A stretch of DNA of 64,000 bases from Winogradskyella luteola (GTDB lineage Bacteria > Bacteroidota > Bacteroidia > Flavobacteriales > Flavobacteriaceae), in contig NZ_JAGSPD010000002.1 of NCBI RefSeq assembly GCF_019203985.1, positions 340,981 to 404,980 on the forward strand. The letters are read 5' to 3'. Both the position numbers and the translations under genes were made by a program. The notes under the pieces are model-generated. The model did no database searches and was not told the DNA's origin. It saw nothing but the letters and a program-made list of their open reading frames with translations. Of this stretch, positions 33,033-42,739 are shown in pieces (within the stretch, counting starts at the first letter, position 1; each line of letters opens with the position of its first letter).

Positions 33033-34277
33033 CTAAGTCACCAAATCTATGTGCCTATCGTGATAGCCCAGTAAATACAGAACACCATCTAAACCAATGC
33101 TCGATATTGAGTTTTGAGCGTTATCCTTAACTTTTGGCTTGGCATGGAAAGCTATACCGAGACCAGCCAAATTAAGCATTTCTAAATCATTGGCACCATC
33201 ACCCACTGCAATGGTTTGGGCAATATCAATATCCATATCGTCAGCAAGTTTTTGAAGATATTCCGCTTTTTTATTTCCATTGACAATATCACCAATGTAG
33301 TTTCCCGTTAAAGTACCATCTTTAATCTCGAGTTGATTGGCATAAACAAAATCTATATCCAATTTCTCTTGAAGATAATGTCCAAAATATGTAAATCCAC
33401 CAGAGAGAATTGCGGTTTTATAACCGTAATAATGCAATGTATCTATTAAACGTCTGGCGCCTTTAGTTATTGGAAGTTTCTCCGCAACATCTTGCAACAC
33501 ATCTTCGCTTAGACCTTCTAAAAGTTTCATTCGCTTCTTAAAACTTTCATTAAAATCTAGCTCACCTTGCATCGCAGACTCAGTAATAGCTCTCACTTCT
33601 TCACCAACACCTGCACGTTCTGCAAGTTCATCTATGACTTCGGTTTGTATTAATGTGGAATCCATATCGAAACAGACCAGTCGTCGGTTTCTTCTAAACA
33701 TACTATCTTCCTGAAAGGCAATATCTACATCTAATTCTCTTGAAATTTCCATGAATTTTGAAGTGAATTCAGATTTATCATTCAGCTTTCCTCGAATTGA
33801 TAATTGTATTGAAGCTCTTGGATATTCTTCAGTTTTGACTAAAGATGTTCTCCCAGTTAGACGCTTTATAGAATCTATATTTAGATTTTTTTCTGAAATG
33901 ATTTTGGTGACTTCAGAAATCTGTTCTGCTTTTAATTTTTCGCCTAAAATAGTAACGATATAACGGTCTTTCCCCTGTAAGCTCACCCAGTGTTCGTAAT
34001 CATCTAAAGAAATTGGTGAGAATTTTGCCGTAATGCCCAACTCGTAAGACTTAAACAATAAATCCTTTAACACTGCAGCTGATTTTTTCCCTGATTTTAT
34101 TTCAAACATAATACCTAAAGACAAAGTATCATGAATATTAGCTTGACCAATATCTAATATCTTAGCGTCATACTCAGCCAAAACACTAGTTAAACCAGAA
34201 GTCAAACCAGGTTTATCCTGTCCTGAAATATTCAATAAGAAAATATCTGTTTCCACTTTTGCAGTTTTTAATTTCAA
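33033..34277 (-). CDS. serB: phosphoserine phosphatase with N-terminal ACT domains
   Basis: HAD-family enzyme that dephosphorylates O-phosphoserine to serine. The HAD domain begins CFDMDSTLIQTEVIDELA (nucleophile Asp about 204), followed by LSGGFTYFG (motif II) and VGDGANDLEML (motif IV). The first 190 or so residues contain two ACT-like domains (DIFLLNISGQDKPGL at the start, then RYIVTILGEKLKAEQ), which usually bind serine for feedback control. The 414-residue length matches the ACT-ACT-HAD form seen in mycobacteria and Bacteroidota. Alone in its unit. Confidence 0.95.
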   Translation of the reverse strand: MKLKTAKVETDIFLLNISGQDKPGLTSGLTSVLAEYDAKILDIGQANIHDTLSLGIMFEIKSGKKSAAVLKDLLFKSYELGITAKFSPISLDDYEHWVSLQGKDRYIVTILGEKLKAEQISEVTKIISEKNLNIDSIKRLTGRTSLVKTEEYPRASIQLSIRGKLNDKSEFTSKFMEISRELDVDIAFQEDSMFRRNRRLVCFDMDSTLIQTEVIDELAERAGVGEEVRAITESAMQGELDFNESFKKRMKLLEGLSEDVLQDVAEKLPITKGARRLIDTLHYYGYKTAILSGGFTYFGHYLQEKLDIDFVYANQLEIKDGTLTGNYIGDIVNGNKKAEYLQKLADDMDIDIAQTIAVGDGANDLEMLNLAGLGIAFHAKPKVKDNAQNSISSIGLDGVLYLLGYHDRHIDLVT

Positions 34278-34381
34278 TACGCAGTAAAAGTCAATATTCT
34301 TTCCGAAAAATAAAAATTATTAAGACTGAGAATTTTATAAAAATAAATTGAATTATCTACAAAATTCGTAATGTGAAGTAG

Positions 34382-34867
34382 CTATTTAATAAAACGGCTG
34401 TGCCAACTCTCGCTCGCTGGCACTTCCCAATTTTCTTTAAACTCCGCAATATTGGTAACAAGATTATTAAAAACTATAGTATTTTTTGATACCGATCTGT
34501 TTTTTGCCATTTTTTTGAAATCAATTAACGGTTTATATGCCACAAATTCACCTTGTTTAAAGGATACATTCATTTTATCCATTAGGTCTACATCATAGGC
34601 TTTTTCTAACTCTTGTATAAAGTGTACTGAAGCATCTATTGAACATCCTGTTGCGTTATTTAAGTTTTGGTTTAAAGCTATAACAATAAAACGCTTGTAA
34701 ACAATCTTATAGCCAGCTTGTAAATCTTTTCCGTGAGCAGTCCAAGCTTTAATAAAAGTTTTAATTTTTGAATTCAATTCTGATATTTCATCATCAGAAA
34801 ACGAACGATTAGCTTGATAGATCCATACTCTGGATTCTTCTGGTAAAGTATCAAATTCTACTAGCAT
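34382..34867 (-). CDS. conserved Bacteroidota protein, often mislabelled ABC transporter ATPase
   Basis: 161-residue cytoplasmic protein (RVWIYQANRSFSDDEI, FIKAWTAHGKDLQAGY, GCSIDASVHFIQELE). Similar proteins are called ABC transporter ATPase in some databases, but no Walker A, signature or Walker B motif is present, so that name is not supported. The function is unknown. It overlaps the preceding gene by one base and is the last gene of a six-gene leftward run from the amidase. Confidence 0.8.
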   Translation of the reverse strand: MLVEFDTLPEESRVWIYQANRSFSDDEISELNSKIKTFIKAWTAHGKDLQAGYKIVYKRFIVIALNQNLNNATGCSIDASVHFIQELEKAYDVDLMDKMNVSFKQGEFVAYKPLIDFKKMAKNRSVSKNTIVFNNLVTNIAEFKENWEVPASESWHSRFIK

Positions 34868-35505
34868 TAAAGTGCTTCTATCTTAGTTATTACTTTTTTG
34901 GTGATGTACTGCTTTTCACTTAAATCGAATAATTCTATTTCTTTAAAAGTGATATTAAAAGATTTACCAAAATTAGATTTCTTGAGTAAATCGTAACCTT
35001 CAAACTCTTCGGTTATTAAGAAAATATGGTTTTTATCAAAATCGTCCTTGGCATTGATATAAGATATGGCATCATTATTCATGGACACCAATTCTACTTC
35101 TATAGAGAGGTCATTTTCTTTAGAATTGGCAAAACCGTTAATATCATCTTCATCATCATCAATGATATCCACTAATTCTTCCGAAGAAAAGATTGATAGA
35201 AAATCATCTGCACACATAGTTGCCATCATTTCACCAACGTCTTGACCAATCTCTTCTATATCATTTAAGGATTTGTTCTTATAGTATTTAGATTTGCCCT
35301 TATGTTCGTTAAAGCTTGTAATGAGGCAAAGTCCAAGAGCCATTTCTTTTTCTTCCGTACTATCTGAAGCTTTTAACTTTTTTTTGGCGATACACTCGCA
35401 GGTATCTTCTGCCATAAGGTCTACAGCCTCTTTTTTCGATTTTTTCTGAGCATTTAGGCTATTGCCAATGGCCAATACTATGGCTATTAAAATAATTTTA
35501 CGCAT
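34867..35505 (-). CDS. exported protein of unknown function
   Basis: 212 residues with a signal peptide (about 1-19, IAIVLAIGNSLNAQ). The mature part begins with Lys-rich sequence and then a Cys pair DTCECIAKKKLK, followed by acidic helical and beta-rich parts. A third Cys lies in LGLCLI and a fourth in MCADDFL. I do not recognise the family. It lies 6 bases from the Fe-S protein gene and overlaps the next by one base, so it belongs to the operon. Confidence 0.7.
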   Translation of the reverse strand: MRKIILIAIVLAIGNSLNAQKKSKKEAVDLMAEDTCECIAKKKLKASDSTEEKEMALGLCLITSFNEHKGKSKYYKNKSLNDIEEIGQDVGEMMATMCADDFLSIFSSEELVDIIDDDEDDINGFANSKENDLSIEVELVSMNNDAISYINAKDDFDKNHIFLITEEFEGYDLLKKSNFGKSFNITFKEIELFDLSEKQYITKKVITKIEAL

Positions 35506-35511
35506 TTAATT

Positions 35512-36294
35512 CTATGTGTTAGCGATTAATTCGGCAATATCCATAACCGAAATTTCATTTTCTTTTCCTTTGGCTTTAATACCATCGGTCATCATAGTAT
35601 TACAATACGGACAACCCGTTGCTATAATATCTGGCTTTGTTTCTAAAGCATCTTCGGTTCTCAATATATTAATGTCCTTATCTCCTTTTTCGGGTTCTTT
35701 AAACATTTGTGCTCCGCCGGCTCCACAACATAATGCCGTACTTTTATTGCGTTTCATTTCTACTAAATTAGCTTTGGTTTGTTTTAGTACATCTCTAGGT
35801 GCTTCATATTCACTATTGGCACGACCTAGATAACATGGATCATGAAATGTAATACGTTTACCTTTATAAGTGTTGCCTTCTAAAGTTAAACGTCCAGAGC
35901 TTATTAATTCCCTTATAAACTGTGTGTGATGAACTACATCGTAATTACCACCTAAACTTGGGTATTCGTTTTTAATACAATTAAAGGAATGCGGGTCGCA
36001 AGTTACAATCCGTTTTACTTCGTAAGCATTAAGCACTTCAATATTCATAACAGCTTGCATCTGAAATAAAAACTCATTACCAGCACGCTTTGCCAGATCA
36101 CCAGTATTGCTTTCTTCTGTTCCTAGAACTGCAAAATCTACATTGGCTTTATTCAATATTTTAACGAAAGCCTTTGTTATTTTCTTTGCTCTATCGTCGT
36201 AACTACCGGCAGAACCCACCCAAAATAAGATTTCTGGTTGCTTACCTTCTGCCATATACTCTGCCATTGTTGGCACTTTAAGTTGCTCGCTCAT
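35512..36294 (-). CDS. (Fe-S)-binding CCG-domain protein, HdrB/GlpC-like
   Basis: 260-residue cytoplasmic protein with two cysteine-rich CCG domains of the kind that hold non-cubane Fe-S clusters in heterodisulfide reductase subunit B and glycolate oxidase GlcF. Visible are HDPCYLGRANSEYEAPRD, CCGAGGAQMFKEPEKG and ATGCPYCNTMMTDGIK. The first domain is less complete (VTCDPHSFNC). The neighbouring gene encodes a membrane protein with two 4Fe-4S clusters, and the two probably form one electron-transfer complex. Electron donor and acceptor are unknown. Confidence 0.9.
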   Translation of the reverse strand: MSEQLKVPTMAEYMAEGKQPEILFWVGSAGSYDDRAKKITKAFVKILNKANVDFAVLGTEESNTGDLAKRAGNEFLFQMQAVMNIEVLNAYEVKRIVTCDPHSFNCIKNEYPSLGGNYDVVHHTQFIRELISSGRLTLEGNTYKGKRITFHDPCYLGRANSEYEAPRDVLKQTKANLVEMKRNKSTALCCGAGGAQMFKEPEKGDKDINILRTEDALETKPDIIATGCPYCNTMMTDGIKAKGKENEISVMDIAELIANT

Positions 36295-36356
36295 CCTTTA
36301 AGTTTAAAAGTTTAGAGTTCAAAAGTTTTATGTCAATATAACTTTTGAATATAATA

Positions 36357-37670
36357 TTACTCATCTTTCCAATTCAATCTGTCCATTTGATTATACGGCC
36401 AAGGTGCTCCGTTGTTTTCTATATTGGTCATCATATTATTCAATTCCATTGGTGCAGCACTTTGCTCCATCACCAAATAGCGACGCATATCTAAAATAAT
36501 TGATAATGGATTAATACTAACGGGACATTCTTCTACACAAGCATTGCAGGTTGTACATGCCCAAAGTTCTTCGTTAGTTATATAATCACCGAGAAGCTGC
36601 TTGCCATCATCTTTAAACTTACCGTTATTAGCATCAATGTTTTTACCAACTTCTTCCAAGCGATCTCTCGTGTCCATCATTATCTTACGAGGAGATAGTT
36701 TCTTACCGGTAAGATTAGCAGGACAAGCTGATGTACAGCGCCCACATTCTGTACAAGTATAAGCGCTTAGTAATTGAACTTGATTAAGATCCATAACATC
36801 ACTAGCACCAAACTTCGCTGGCACCTCATCTTCTGTTCCTTCTGGTGCTGCTGCAAAAGGATCTGCGTTTGGATCCATCATCAATTTTACTTCGGCAGTA
36901 ACTGCTTCGAGGTTGTTAACCTTTCCTTTTGGATCTAAGCTTCCAAAATAAGTGTTCGGAAACGCTAAAAGAATATGTAAATGCTTAGAGAAATATAAAT
37001 AGTTTAAGAAAATTAATATACCAACAATATGCAACCACCATGCGGTGCGTTCAACGATATGAAGTGTTTCTGCTGATAGACCTTCGAACCAAGGTGCTAT
37101 AAATTGACTGATGATATTACCTGAACTGATAGCTTGAAAAGATGTATCCGTTGCATTCATTACCAAAAATAAACACATCAGCACAACTTCAAAATACAGA
37201 ATGATATTACCATCATTCTTTGGCCAACCCTTCATTTCAGAACTTAAGAACCGCTTTATTTTTATAACATTTCTTCGTAGCCAAAATACAATAACAGAGA
37301 CCAGAACCAATACTGCAAGTATTTCAAAAGAACCAATTAAAAACCCATAAACAGATTTTGGCAATACTTTTAAACCTATACGATGTGTCCCAAACAAACC
37401 ATCAATGATAATTTCTAAAACTTCAATATTGATGATTATAAAACCAACATAAACGATAACATGGAGAAAACCAGAAATTGGTCGCTTTACCATTTTGCTT
37501 TGTCCAAGGGCTATGCGCGCCATATTTTTCCAACGCTCGGATTTATTATCGCTAACATCGACTTCTTGGCCTAGTTTAATGTTTCTGATTAATTTTTTAA
37601 TATTTCTAACAAAATAGCCAATACCCAAAACGAGGATAATGGTAAAAAGAATGTTTGGTAAATATTCCAT
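36357..37670 (-). CDS. membrane-bound 4Fe-4S ferredoxin-type protein
   Basis: 437-residue integral membrane protein with about five helices in the first 260 residues (NarI/HdrE-like), then two 4Fe-4S motifs: CTECGRCTSACP (about 302-313) and CTTCNACVEECP (about 369-380). It probably moves electrons between the quinone pool and the HdrB-like partner encoded just downstream. In a menaquinone-using flavobacterium, menaquinol is the likely donor or acceptor. It follows the MCE gene after 12 bases, so the two are co-transcribed. Confidence 0.9.
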   Translation of the reverse strand: MEYLPNILFTIILVLGIGYFVRNIKKLIRNIKLGQEVDVSDNKSERWKNMARIALGQSKMVKRPISGFLHVIVYVGFIIINIEVLEIIIDGLFGTHRIGLKVLPKSVYGFLIGSFEILAVLVLVSVIVFWLRRNVIKIKRFLSSEMKGWPKNDGNIILYFEVVLMCLFLVMNATDTSFQAISSGNIISQFIAPWFEGLSAETLHIVERTAWWLHIVGILIFLNYLYFSKHLHILLAFPNTYFGSLDPKGKVNNLEAVTAEVKLMMDPNADPFAAAPEGTEDEVPAKFGASDVMDLNQVQLLSAYTCTECGRCTSACPANLTGKKLSPRKIMMDTRDRLEEVGKNIDANNGKFKDDGKQLLGDYITNEELWACTTCNACVEECPVSINPLSIILDMRRYLVMEQSAAPMELNNMMTNIENNGAPWPYNQMDRLNWKDE

Positions 37671-37682
37671 ATTAAAAATGGT

Positions 37683-38624
37683 CTAGTTTTTTTGGTCTTC
37701 GGTTGGTGGTTTATAAGGAATCTCTTTTTTAGAAAGAATTCGTCTGTATCGCGCTGGGTGCAGTTTAATGTCCAATAACAATTCTTCCATTTCTTTAGAG
37801 GCAGCTTCAAGATTATTGTAAAGTCCGTCGTCATTAAGAAGCTTTCCTATTGTTCCTTCACTATTATCAATACTAGACATTATGTCTTGAATACCTGTAA
37901 GGGTTTTATTAAGGTTATCTACAGTTTTAGACAAATTTACTTCCTTCAATTCTGCTGAAAGCTCACTTAAATCCTTGCTGGTTTTTTCAAAATTATCGAG
38001 CACCGAAGCAATTTTAGTATCATTTTCTTTAATAACGCCTTGTATAGAATAGGAAAGATTTTTAAATGATTTTAAAGTAGAATTCAATTCTGCAATAGTA
38101 CTTTTTAAACCTGTTTCAGTTTCATCTACAACCAAAGCATTAAGGTTGGTCATTAATGTATCGGCAGATCTAATAGTACTGTCTAAATCTGAACTTATAT
38201 CTGAAAAATTACCTTTTAAGGACGTTATAAGTCCAGGTTTTACTTCTGACGAAATAAAATCGCCAGTCTCAGCTAGTTCTCCATCATCGGCATTTATAAT
38301 AGCCAATGCATTGCCACCCATTAAGCCAGTTTCGTATAAACGAATAACACTATTTTTAGAAAATTTTAGTTTCGGTGTCACCGAAAAAGAAACTTTGGTT
38401 TTACCAGTTTCAAAATCATATTTAATGTCTTCAACTTTACCAACTCTATTACCATTAATAGTCACCGCTGATGATGGGCTTAATGCATTATAGTCGAATT
38501 CGGTATAATATGTTTTGGAATTGTCGAATAGGTTTTCACCCATTAAGAATGACATTAAATATATAAAAAGTGCGATACCAGATAGTACGAGTATGGCTGT
38601 TTTAACTTCTCTAGAGATTTTCAA
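37683..38624 (-). CDS. MlaD/MCE-family lipid-transport protein
   Basis: 313 residues with an N-terminal membrane helix (about 8-27) and an MCE domain (about 40-120: YNALSPSSAVTINGNRVG, KVEDIKYD), then a long helical, coiled-coil-like part with Asn/Ser/Leu repeats. MCE proteins form hexameric rings or tubes that carry phospholipids between inner and outer membranes with an MlaEF-type ABC transporter, which is not encoded here. Order amidase, MCE, Fe-S proteins suggests an envelope-related operon. Substrate unknown. Confidence 0.9.
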   Translation of the reverse strand: MKISREVKTAILVLSGIALFIYLMSFLMGENLFDNSKTYYTEFDYNALSPSSAVTINGNRVGKVEDIKYDFETGKTKVSFSVTPKLKFSKNSVIRLYETGLMGGNALAIINADDGELAETGDFISSEVKPGLITSLKGNFSDISSDLDSTIRSADTLMTNLNALVVDETETGLKSTIAELNSTLKSFKNLSYSIQGVIKENDTKIASVLDNFEKTSKDLSELSAELKEVNLSKTVDNLNKTLTGIQDIMSSIDNSEGTIGKLLNDDGLYNNLEAASKEMEELLLDIKLHPARYRRILSKKEIPYKPPTEDQKN

Positions 38625-38695
38625 TGGGCTAAGCTTTGATTAAAAACAAAATTAGCAATAAATATATTAATAATGTTTCTAATTAGTGGTAGTTT

Positions 38696-39793
38696 TCAGA
38701 GCTTCGATATATCAATTTGTTTTCCGTCTTTATAACCCACTACAAAGCTAGTGGTATAACCTTTTTGCTTAGCTTCATCCTGAAGTCGCCTTGCCTTTTC
38801 TAGATTTGAAGTGCTTCCGTAATAATATTTATAAAGCTGGCCTACCTTTTCTTTACTCAGATTAGATAATCCTTTAAAATTATAGGGTTTAGGTTCTAAA
38901 TCTCTTGAACTCGCGGCTATCTGTACTTTGAAAGTGACATCTTCATAAATTAGGGGTATATTCTCAAGGGTTTCTGTAATTTCAGAATCAACACCAGTTA
39001 TATTACTACCAACATTTTGATCAAGTTCTTTTTTATAAGAAAGAATCGCATCCTTGATAGCTTTTGCCATTTTAGACTGCCCAGCTTTTGTATTAAGATA
39101 TGCACCTTCTCTATTATTTGTTAAAAAACCAACTTCAACTAAAACACTAGGCATATATGTGTTTCTAATAACAAGCAAACTAGCTTGTTTTAAGCCTCTA
39201 CTTTTCCGCTTAGCTTTATTAATAAAATTGTCTTCAATTTTACGAGCAAGAATAATGCTCTGTTCGACATAAACTTCCTGTTCAATAGTCATGGCTATAC
39301 TTGATTCTGGCGAGCTCGGATTGAAACCTTCATAGTGTTCTTCGTAATTATCTTCTAAAAAAATAACTTCATTTTCACGCTTAATAAATTCAAAATTTCG
39401 TTCAGTATTTTTTTCTCCCAGCACAAAAGTTTCAGTACCAGAAGCTTGCGAATGATGGGCGTTACAATGAATAGATACAAACAGGTCCGCATCTGCTTTA
39501 TTAGCAATATTTGCCCGCTCGTGTAGTTCTACAAACACATCTGTTTTACGTGTGTAAATAACTTTTATATCTTTATTTTTCTCTAAAGCCTTACCTACTT
39601 CAAGTGTAACATTAAGGGCTATATTTTTTTCTTTATAGCCATTTCCTAAATTACCATGGTCATGCCCTCCATGACCTGCGTCTAATACCACCACAAACTG
39701 ATCTTCTTGTGCTTGTAATGAAGCAAATGATGTTAAAGAAGTGATAAATGTGAGAATTAGGAATACTATTATATATTTTAGCCTCGTTTGCAT
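38696..39793 (-). CDS. N-acetylmuramoyl-L-alanine amidase
   Basis: Exported zinc amidase that cuts the lactyl-amide bond between MurNAc and the stem peptide, as in AmiC-type daughter-cell separation. Signal peptide about 1-28. The Amidase_3 domain (about 33-255) shows the zinc ligands in DAGHGGHDHGN, SIHCNAHHSQ and an EVGFLTN end with catalytic Glu. It is followed by a linker and a C-terminal SPOR-like region (about 285-365: FKVQIAASSRDLE, YYYGSTSNLEKA, ATYVVGYKDGK-type) that binds denuded glycan. It is the first gene of the leftward operon. Confidence 0.93.
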   Translation of the reverse strand: MQTRLKYIIVFLILTFITSLTSFASLQAQEDQFVVVLDAGHGGHDHGNLGNGYKEKNIALNVTLEVGKALEKNKDIKVIYTRKTDVFVELHERANIANKADADLFVSIHCNAHHSQASGTETFVLGEKNTERNFEFIKRENEVIFLEDNYEEHYEGFNPSSPESSIAMTIEQEVYVEQSIILARKIEDNFINKAKRKSRGLKQASLLVIRNTYMPSVLVEVGFLTNNREGAYLNTKAGQSKMAKAIKDAILSYKKELDQNVGSNITGVDSEITETLENIPLIYEDVTFKVQIAASSRDLEPKPYNFKGLSNLSKEKVGQLYKYYYGSTSNLEKARRLQDEAKQKGYTTSFVVGYKDGKQIDISKL

Positions 39794-39898
39794 ATGTAAT
39801 CTAACGGTTTATAGACTCTTATTATTACACGTTATTGTTAGTAAAACAGTATTTTTAAACTTTAGTGCCATATTAATATAATCACAAAAAAATAACTG

Positions 39899-39906
39899 TA
39901 CTTTTG
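39899..39906 (+). promoter_or_regulatory. candidate -7 box overlapping the LptD-like start
   Basis: TACTTTTG fits TAnnTTTG. Its last three bases are the TTG at 39904-39906 taken as the start of the LptD-like gene, so box and start cannot both be correct. Confidence 0.4.
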
Positions 39907-42702
39907 GCGTTTCAAAAACCGAGCCATACTTTTACAAAAATACATTTAAAAGGATTGCGTACAAATAGCTTACACATACTTTTTGCCTTGAGTTTTACAG
40001 TGTTTATCAACACTTTTAGCTTTGCACAAGAATTACCAAAAAACAACAACGAAATTCCTGCTGAGAAAAAAAATGATACTACAGTTGTTGTTAAGGATAA
40101 GATTAGCATCCCTATTGATTCGTTATTAGGACAACCAAAAAATACTGTGGTGGTAGATTCCACCGAGCAAGACTCTCTAAAGAAAGATGAGTTTTTAAAG
40201 GGCACGGTGACCTATACTGCCAAAGATTATGTTTCAGTAAATCAAAGAAAACAGAGAATTCGTCTTTATAACGAGGCTAAGGTACTATATGATGGTATGG
40301 AAATTACAGCTGGAGTTATTGTAATTGATTATAGCAAAAATTTGGTATATGCAGGTCGTATAAAAGACTCCACAGGTTATACTCAAAAACCCGTCTTTAC
40401 ACAAGGTGCTAATGTTATAGAACCTGACTCCATTATTTTTAACACAGATTCTCGAAAAGCACTGATTTTTAATTCCGTGACTGAGCAAAGTGGTGGAACT
40501 GTAATTGCTGAGCGCACAAAACGTGAAAATGATTCAGTATATTTTATATATAGAGGAAAGTTTACCACTTCAGAAAATTTGGATGACCCGGAATATTACA
40601 TCCTAATGAATAGGGCCAAAATTGTACCTGATAAAAAAATCGTTACCGGAATGAGCCAGATGTACATCTATGATGTGCCCACACCAATAGCAATTCCGTT
40701 TGCTTACTTTCCAATGTCCAAAAAACAGACCTCTGGTATTATTTTCCCCTCTTTTGGTGAAGATACAGGAAACGATAGGGGTTATTTTTTACAGAACGGA
40801 GGTTACTATTTTGCCATTAATGATTATGTAGATTTGGCGGTTTTGGGTGATTATTATACCAACGGAAGTTACGGCTTACGTGTAGAAAGCAATTATGCAG
40901 TCCGCTATAAGTTTAGAGGTAATCTAGCATTTAGGTACGAGAATTTATTGAATAGTGAACGTGGTTTCCCGGACTTTAACCAACGAACTATCTATAACAT
41001 AAGATGGTCTCACAATCAGGATGCAAAGGCAAATCCAAATTCGAGATTTTCTGCTTCGGTTAACTTGGGTAGTAGTCGGTTCTTTCAACAATCCATTAAT
41101 CAGGTCAATCTAAACAATGCGCTTACAAATACATTAGCATCTTCGGTTTCCTATTCTAAAACTTTTCAAGGCGAGCCACAAGTTAATTTAAACCTTACGG
41201 CTACCCACAACCAAAATACCAATACCGAAGCTATAAATTTAACCTTACCGACCTTACAGGCTTCGATGAGTAGAGTTTTTCCTTTTGCGCCAAAATCTGG
41301 AGCCAAAAGAGGAGCGATACAAAATATTAACTTTCAGTTGAATACTAGAGGAGAATACCGTATTAACACTACCGATTCGTTATTTGGCAAAAGTGAAATG
41401 TTTGATGATGCCAAAGCAGGCATGCGACACAGTATTCCCGTAACCACCAACTTTAAAGTATTTAACCATTTTAGTGTTAGTGCCAATGCTAATTTTGAAG
41501 AATCTTGGACACTCAAAACCGTTAGACGTTTTTGGGATCAAACCAACCAAGAGGAGGTAAGTATAGACATCAATGGCTTTGACCGTTTTTTAACCTACAA
41601 TTTTGGTGCAAGTATCGGTACAACTCTATATGGTATGTACAACTTTAAGAAGAAAGACAAAAATCCAAAAATACAAGCTATAAGACATGTTATGCGACCT
41701 ACTATTAGTTATAGTGTCACTCCTGCTTTTGATCAATATTACGAAACCTACGATGTTATAGATGCCGATGGTAACACAACAGACCAAGTAGAATTTACTC
41801 GTTTTGAAAACTCACTATTTGGTTCTCCCGCTAATAGATACTCAAGTAACATTGGGCTTTCTTTAGGCAATAATTTTGAAGCCAAAGTCCGTGCTAAAGA
41901 TTCTACCGAAACAGAACCCGAAAAAGTAATGTTATTAAGTAACCTCAATTTTGCTACTTCCTATGATCTTGCAGCAGATTCTCTAAACTGGAGTCCGTTA
42001 CGTGTTTCTGGTGGCACCCAGATTCTTAATAACAAAATGAATATCAACTTTGGCATGACGCTTAACCCTTACGCCTTAGACAGTAATAACAACATCATTA
42101 ATACATTTAACGTCAACAACGGAGGAAGCCTGTTTAGATTGACATCTGCCAATCTAAATATCAGTTATTCATTATCCAATGATACTTTTTCAGGTAAACC
42201 TGAAGATGATAATGAAGACGAAGAAGAAAAACGACGTGCAGCAAATGCCAATGCAAGAACCGATGATCTTTTTGGGGTGTCCCAAGATTTTGCAAATGAA
42301 CGTTTAGGTGATAATGATCGTGATAAAAGCAAAGAAGAAAACAATAACGAGTTCTATAACTATAAAATCCCTTGGAGTTTACGATTGGCGTATGCAGCCA
42401 ATTACAGCAATACCAGACGGCAAGATGAAATAAGTTCGCACTCATTAATGTTTTCTGGAGATGTAGATCTATCTCCCCGTTGGAGCGTTGGTATATCTTC
42501 TGGTTACGATTTTCTAAACCAAGGAGTCACGCAAACCCAATTGCGATTTGAACGTGATTTATTGAGTTGGCGTATGAATTTTTCTTGGGTTCCTATTGGA
42601 ATCAATACATCTTGGAACTTCTTTATTGGTATTAAATCAAACCTACTAAAAGATCTAAAATACGATCAACGTCGCCAACCTGATAGAAATCTTGGAAATT
42701 AA
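39904..42702 (+). CDS. LptD-like outer-membrane LPS assembly protein
   Basis: 932-residue outer-membrane protein of the Bacteroidota LptD type. It has a signal peptide near about 18-42 (ends FAQ), an OstA-like N-terminal domain (about 95-290: QRIRLYNEAKVLYDGMEI, GANVIEPDSIIFNTD, IPFAYFPMSKKQTSGIIFPS) and a long beta-barrel region with many aromatic-ended strands. LptD with LptE inserts lipopolysaccharide into the outer leaflet. The start is uncertain: no ATG is available, the TTG at 39904 sits in a -7-like box, and a TTG at 39955 just before the hydrophobic core is an alternative. Divergent from the amidase gene. Confidence 0.85.
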   Translation: MAFQKPSHTFTKIHLKGLRTNSLHILFALSFTVFINTFSFAQELPKNNNEIPAEKKNDTTVVVKDKISIPIDSLLGQPKNTVVVDSTEQDSLKKDEFLKGTVTYTAKDYVSVNQRKQRIRLYNEAKVLYDGMEITAGVIVIDYSKNLVYAGRIKDSTGYTQKPVFTQGANVIEPDSIIFNTDSRKALIFNSVTEQSGGTVIAERTKRENDSVYFIYRGKFTTSENLDDPEYYILMNRAKIVPDKKIVTGMSQMYIYDVPTPIAIPFAYFPMSKKQTSGIIFPSFGEDTGNDRGYFLQNGGYYFAINDYVDLAVLGDYYTNGSYGLRVESNYAVRYKFRGNLAFRYENLLNSERGFPDFNQRTIYNIRWSHNQDAKANPNSRFSASVNLGSSRFFQQSINQVNLNNALTNTLASSVSYSKTFQGEPQVNLNLTATHNQNTNTEAINLTLPTLQASMSRVFPFAPKSGAKRGAIQNINFQLNTRGEYRINTTDSLFGKSEMFDDAKAGMRHSIPVTTNFKVFNHFSVSANANFEESWTLKTVRRFWDQTNQEEVSIDINGFDRFLTYNFGASIGTTLYGMYNFKKKDKNPKIQAIRHVMRPTISYSVTPAFDQYYETYDVIDADGNTTDQVEFTRFENSLFGSPANRYSSNIGLSLGNNFEAKVRAKDSTETEPEKVMLLSNLNFATSYDLAADSLNWSPLRVSGGTQILNNKMNINFGMTLNPYALDSNNNIINTFNVNNGGSLFRLTSANLNISYSLSNDTFSGKPEDDNEDEEEKRRAANANARTDDLFGVSQDFANERLGDNDRDKSKEENNNEFYNYKIPWSLRLAYAANYSNTRRQDEISSHSLMFSGDVDLSPRWSVGISSGYDFLNQGVTQTQLRFERDLLSWRMNFSWVPIGINTSWNFFIGIKSNLLKDLKYDQRRQPDRNLGN

Positions 42703-42739
42703 TTTTTCCGTAATGTTACTATTAACAGTCTTTTATTTA

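Noticed and set aside
34382..34867. ABC transporter ATPase
   Set aside because: No Walker A, LSGGQ-like or Walker B motif is present in the 161 residues.
42161..42445. 94-codon minus-strand frame inside the LptD-like gene
   Set aside because: It is antisense to the conserved barrel region, with composition (His/Leu rich) typical of shadow frames.
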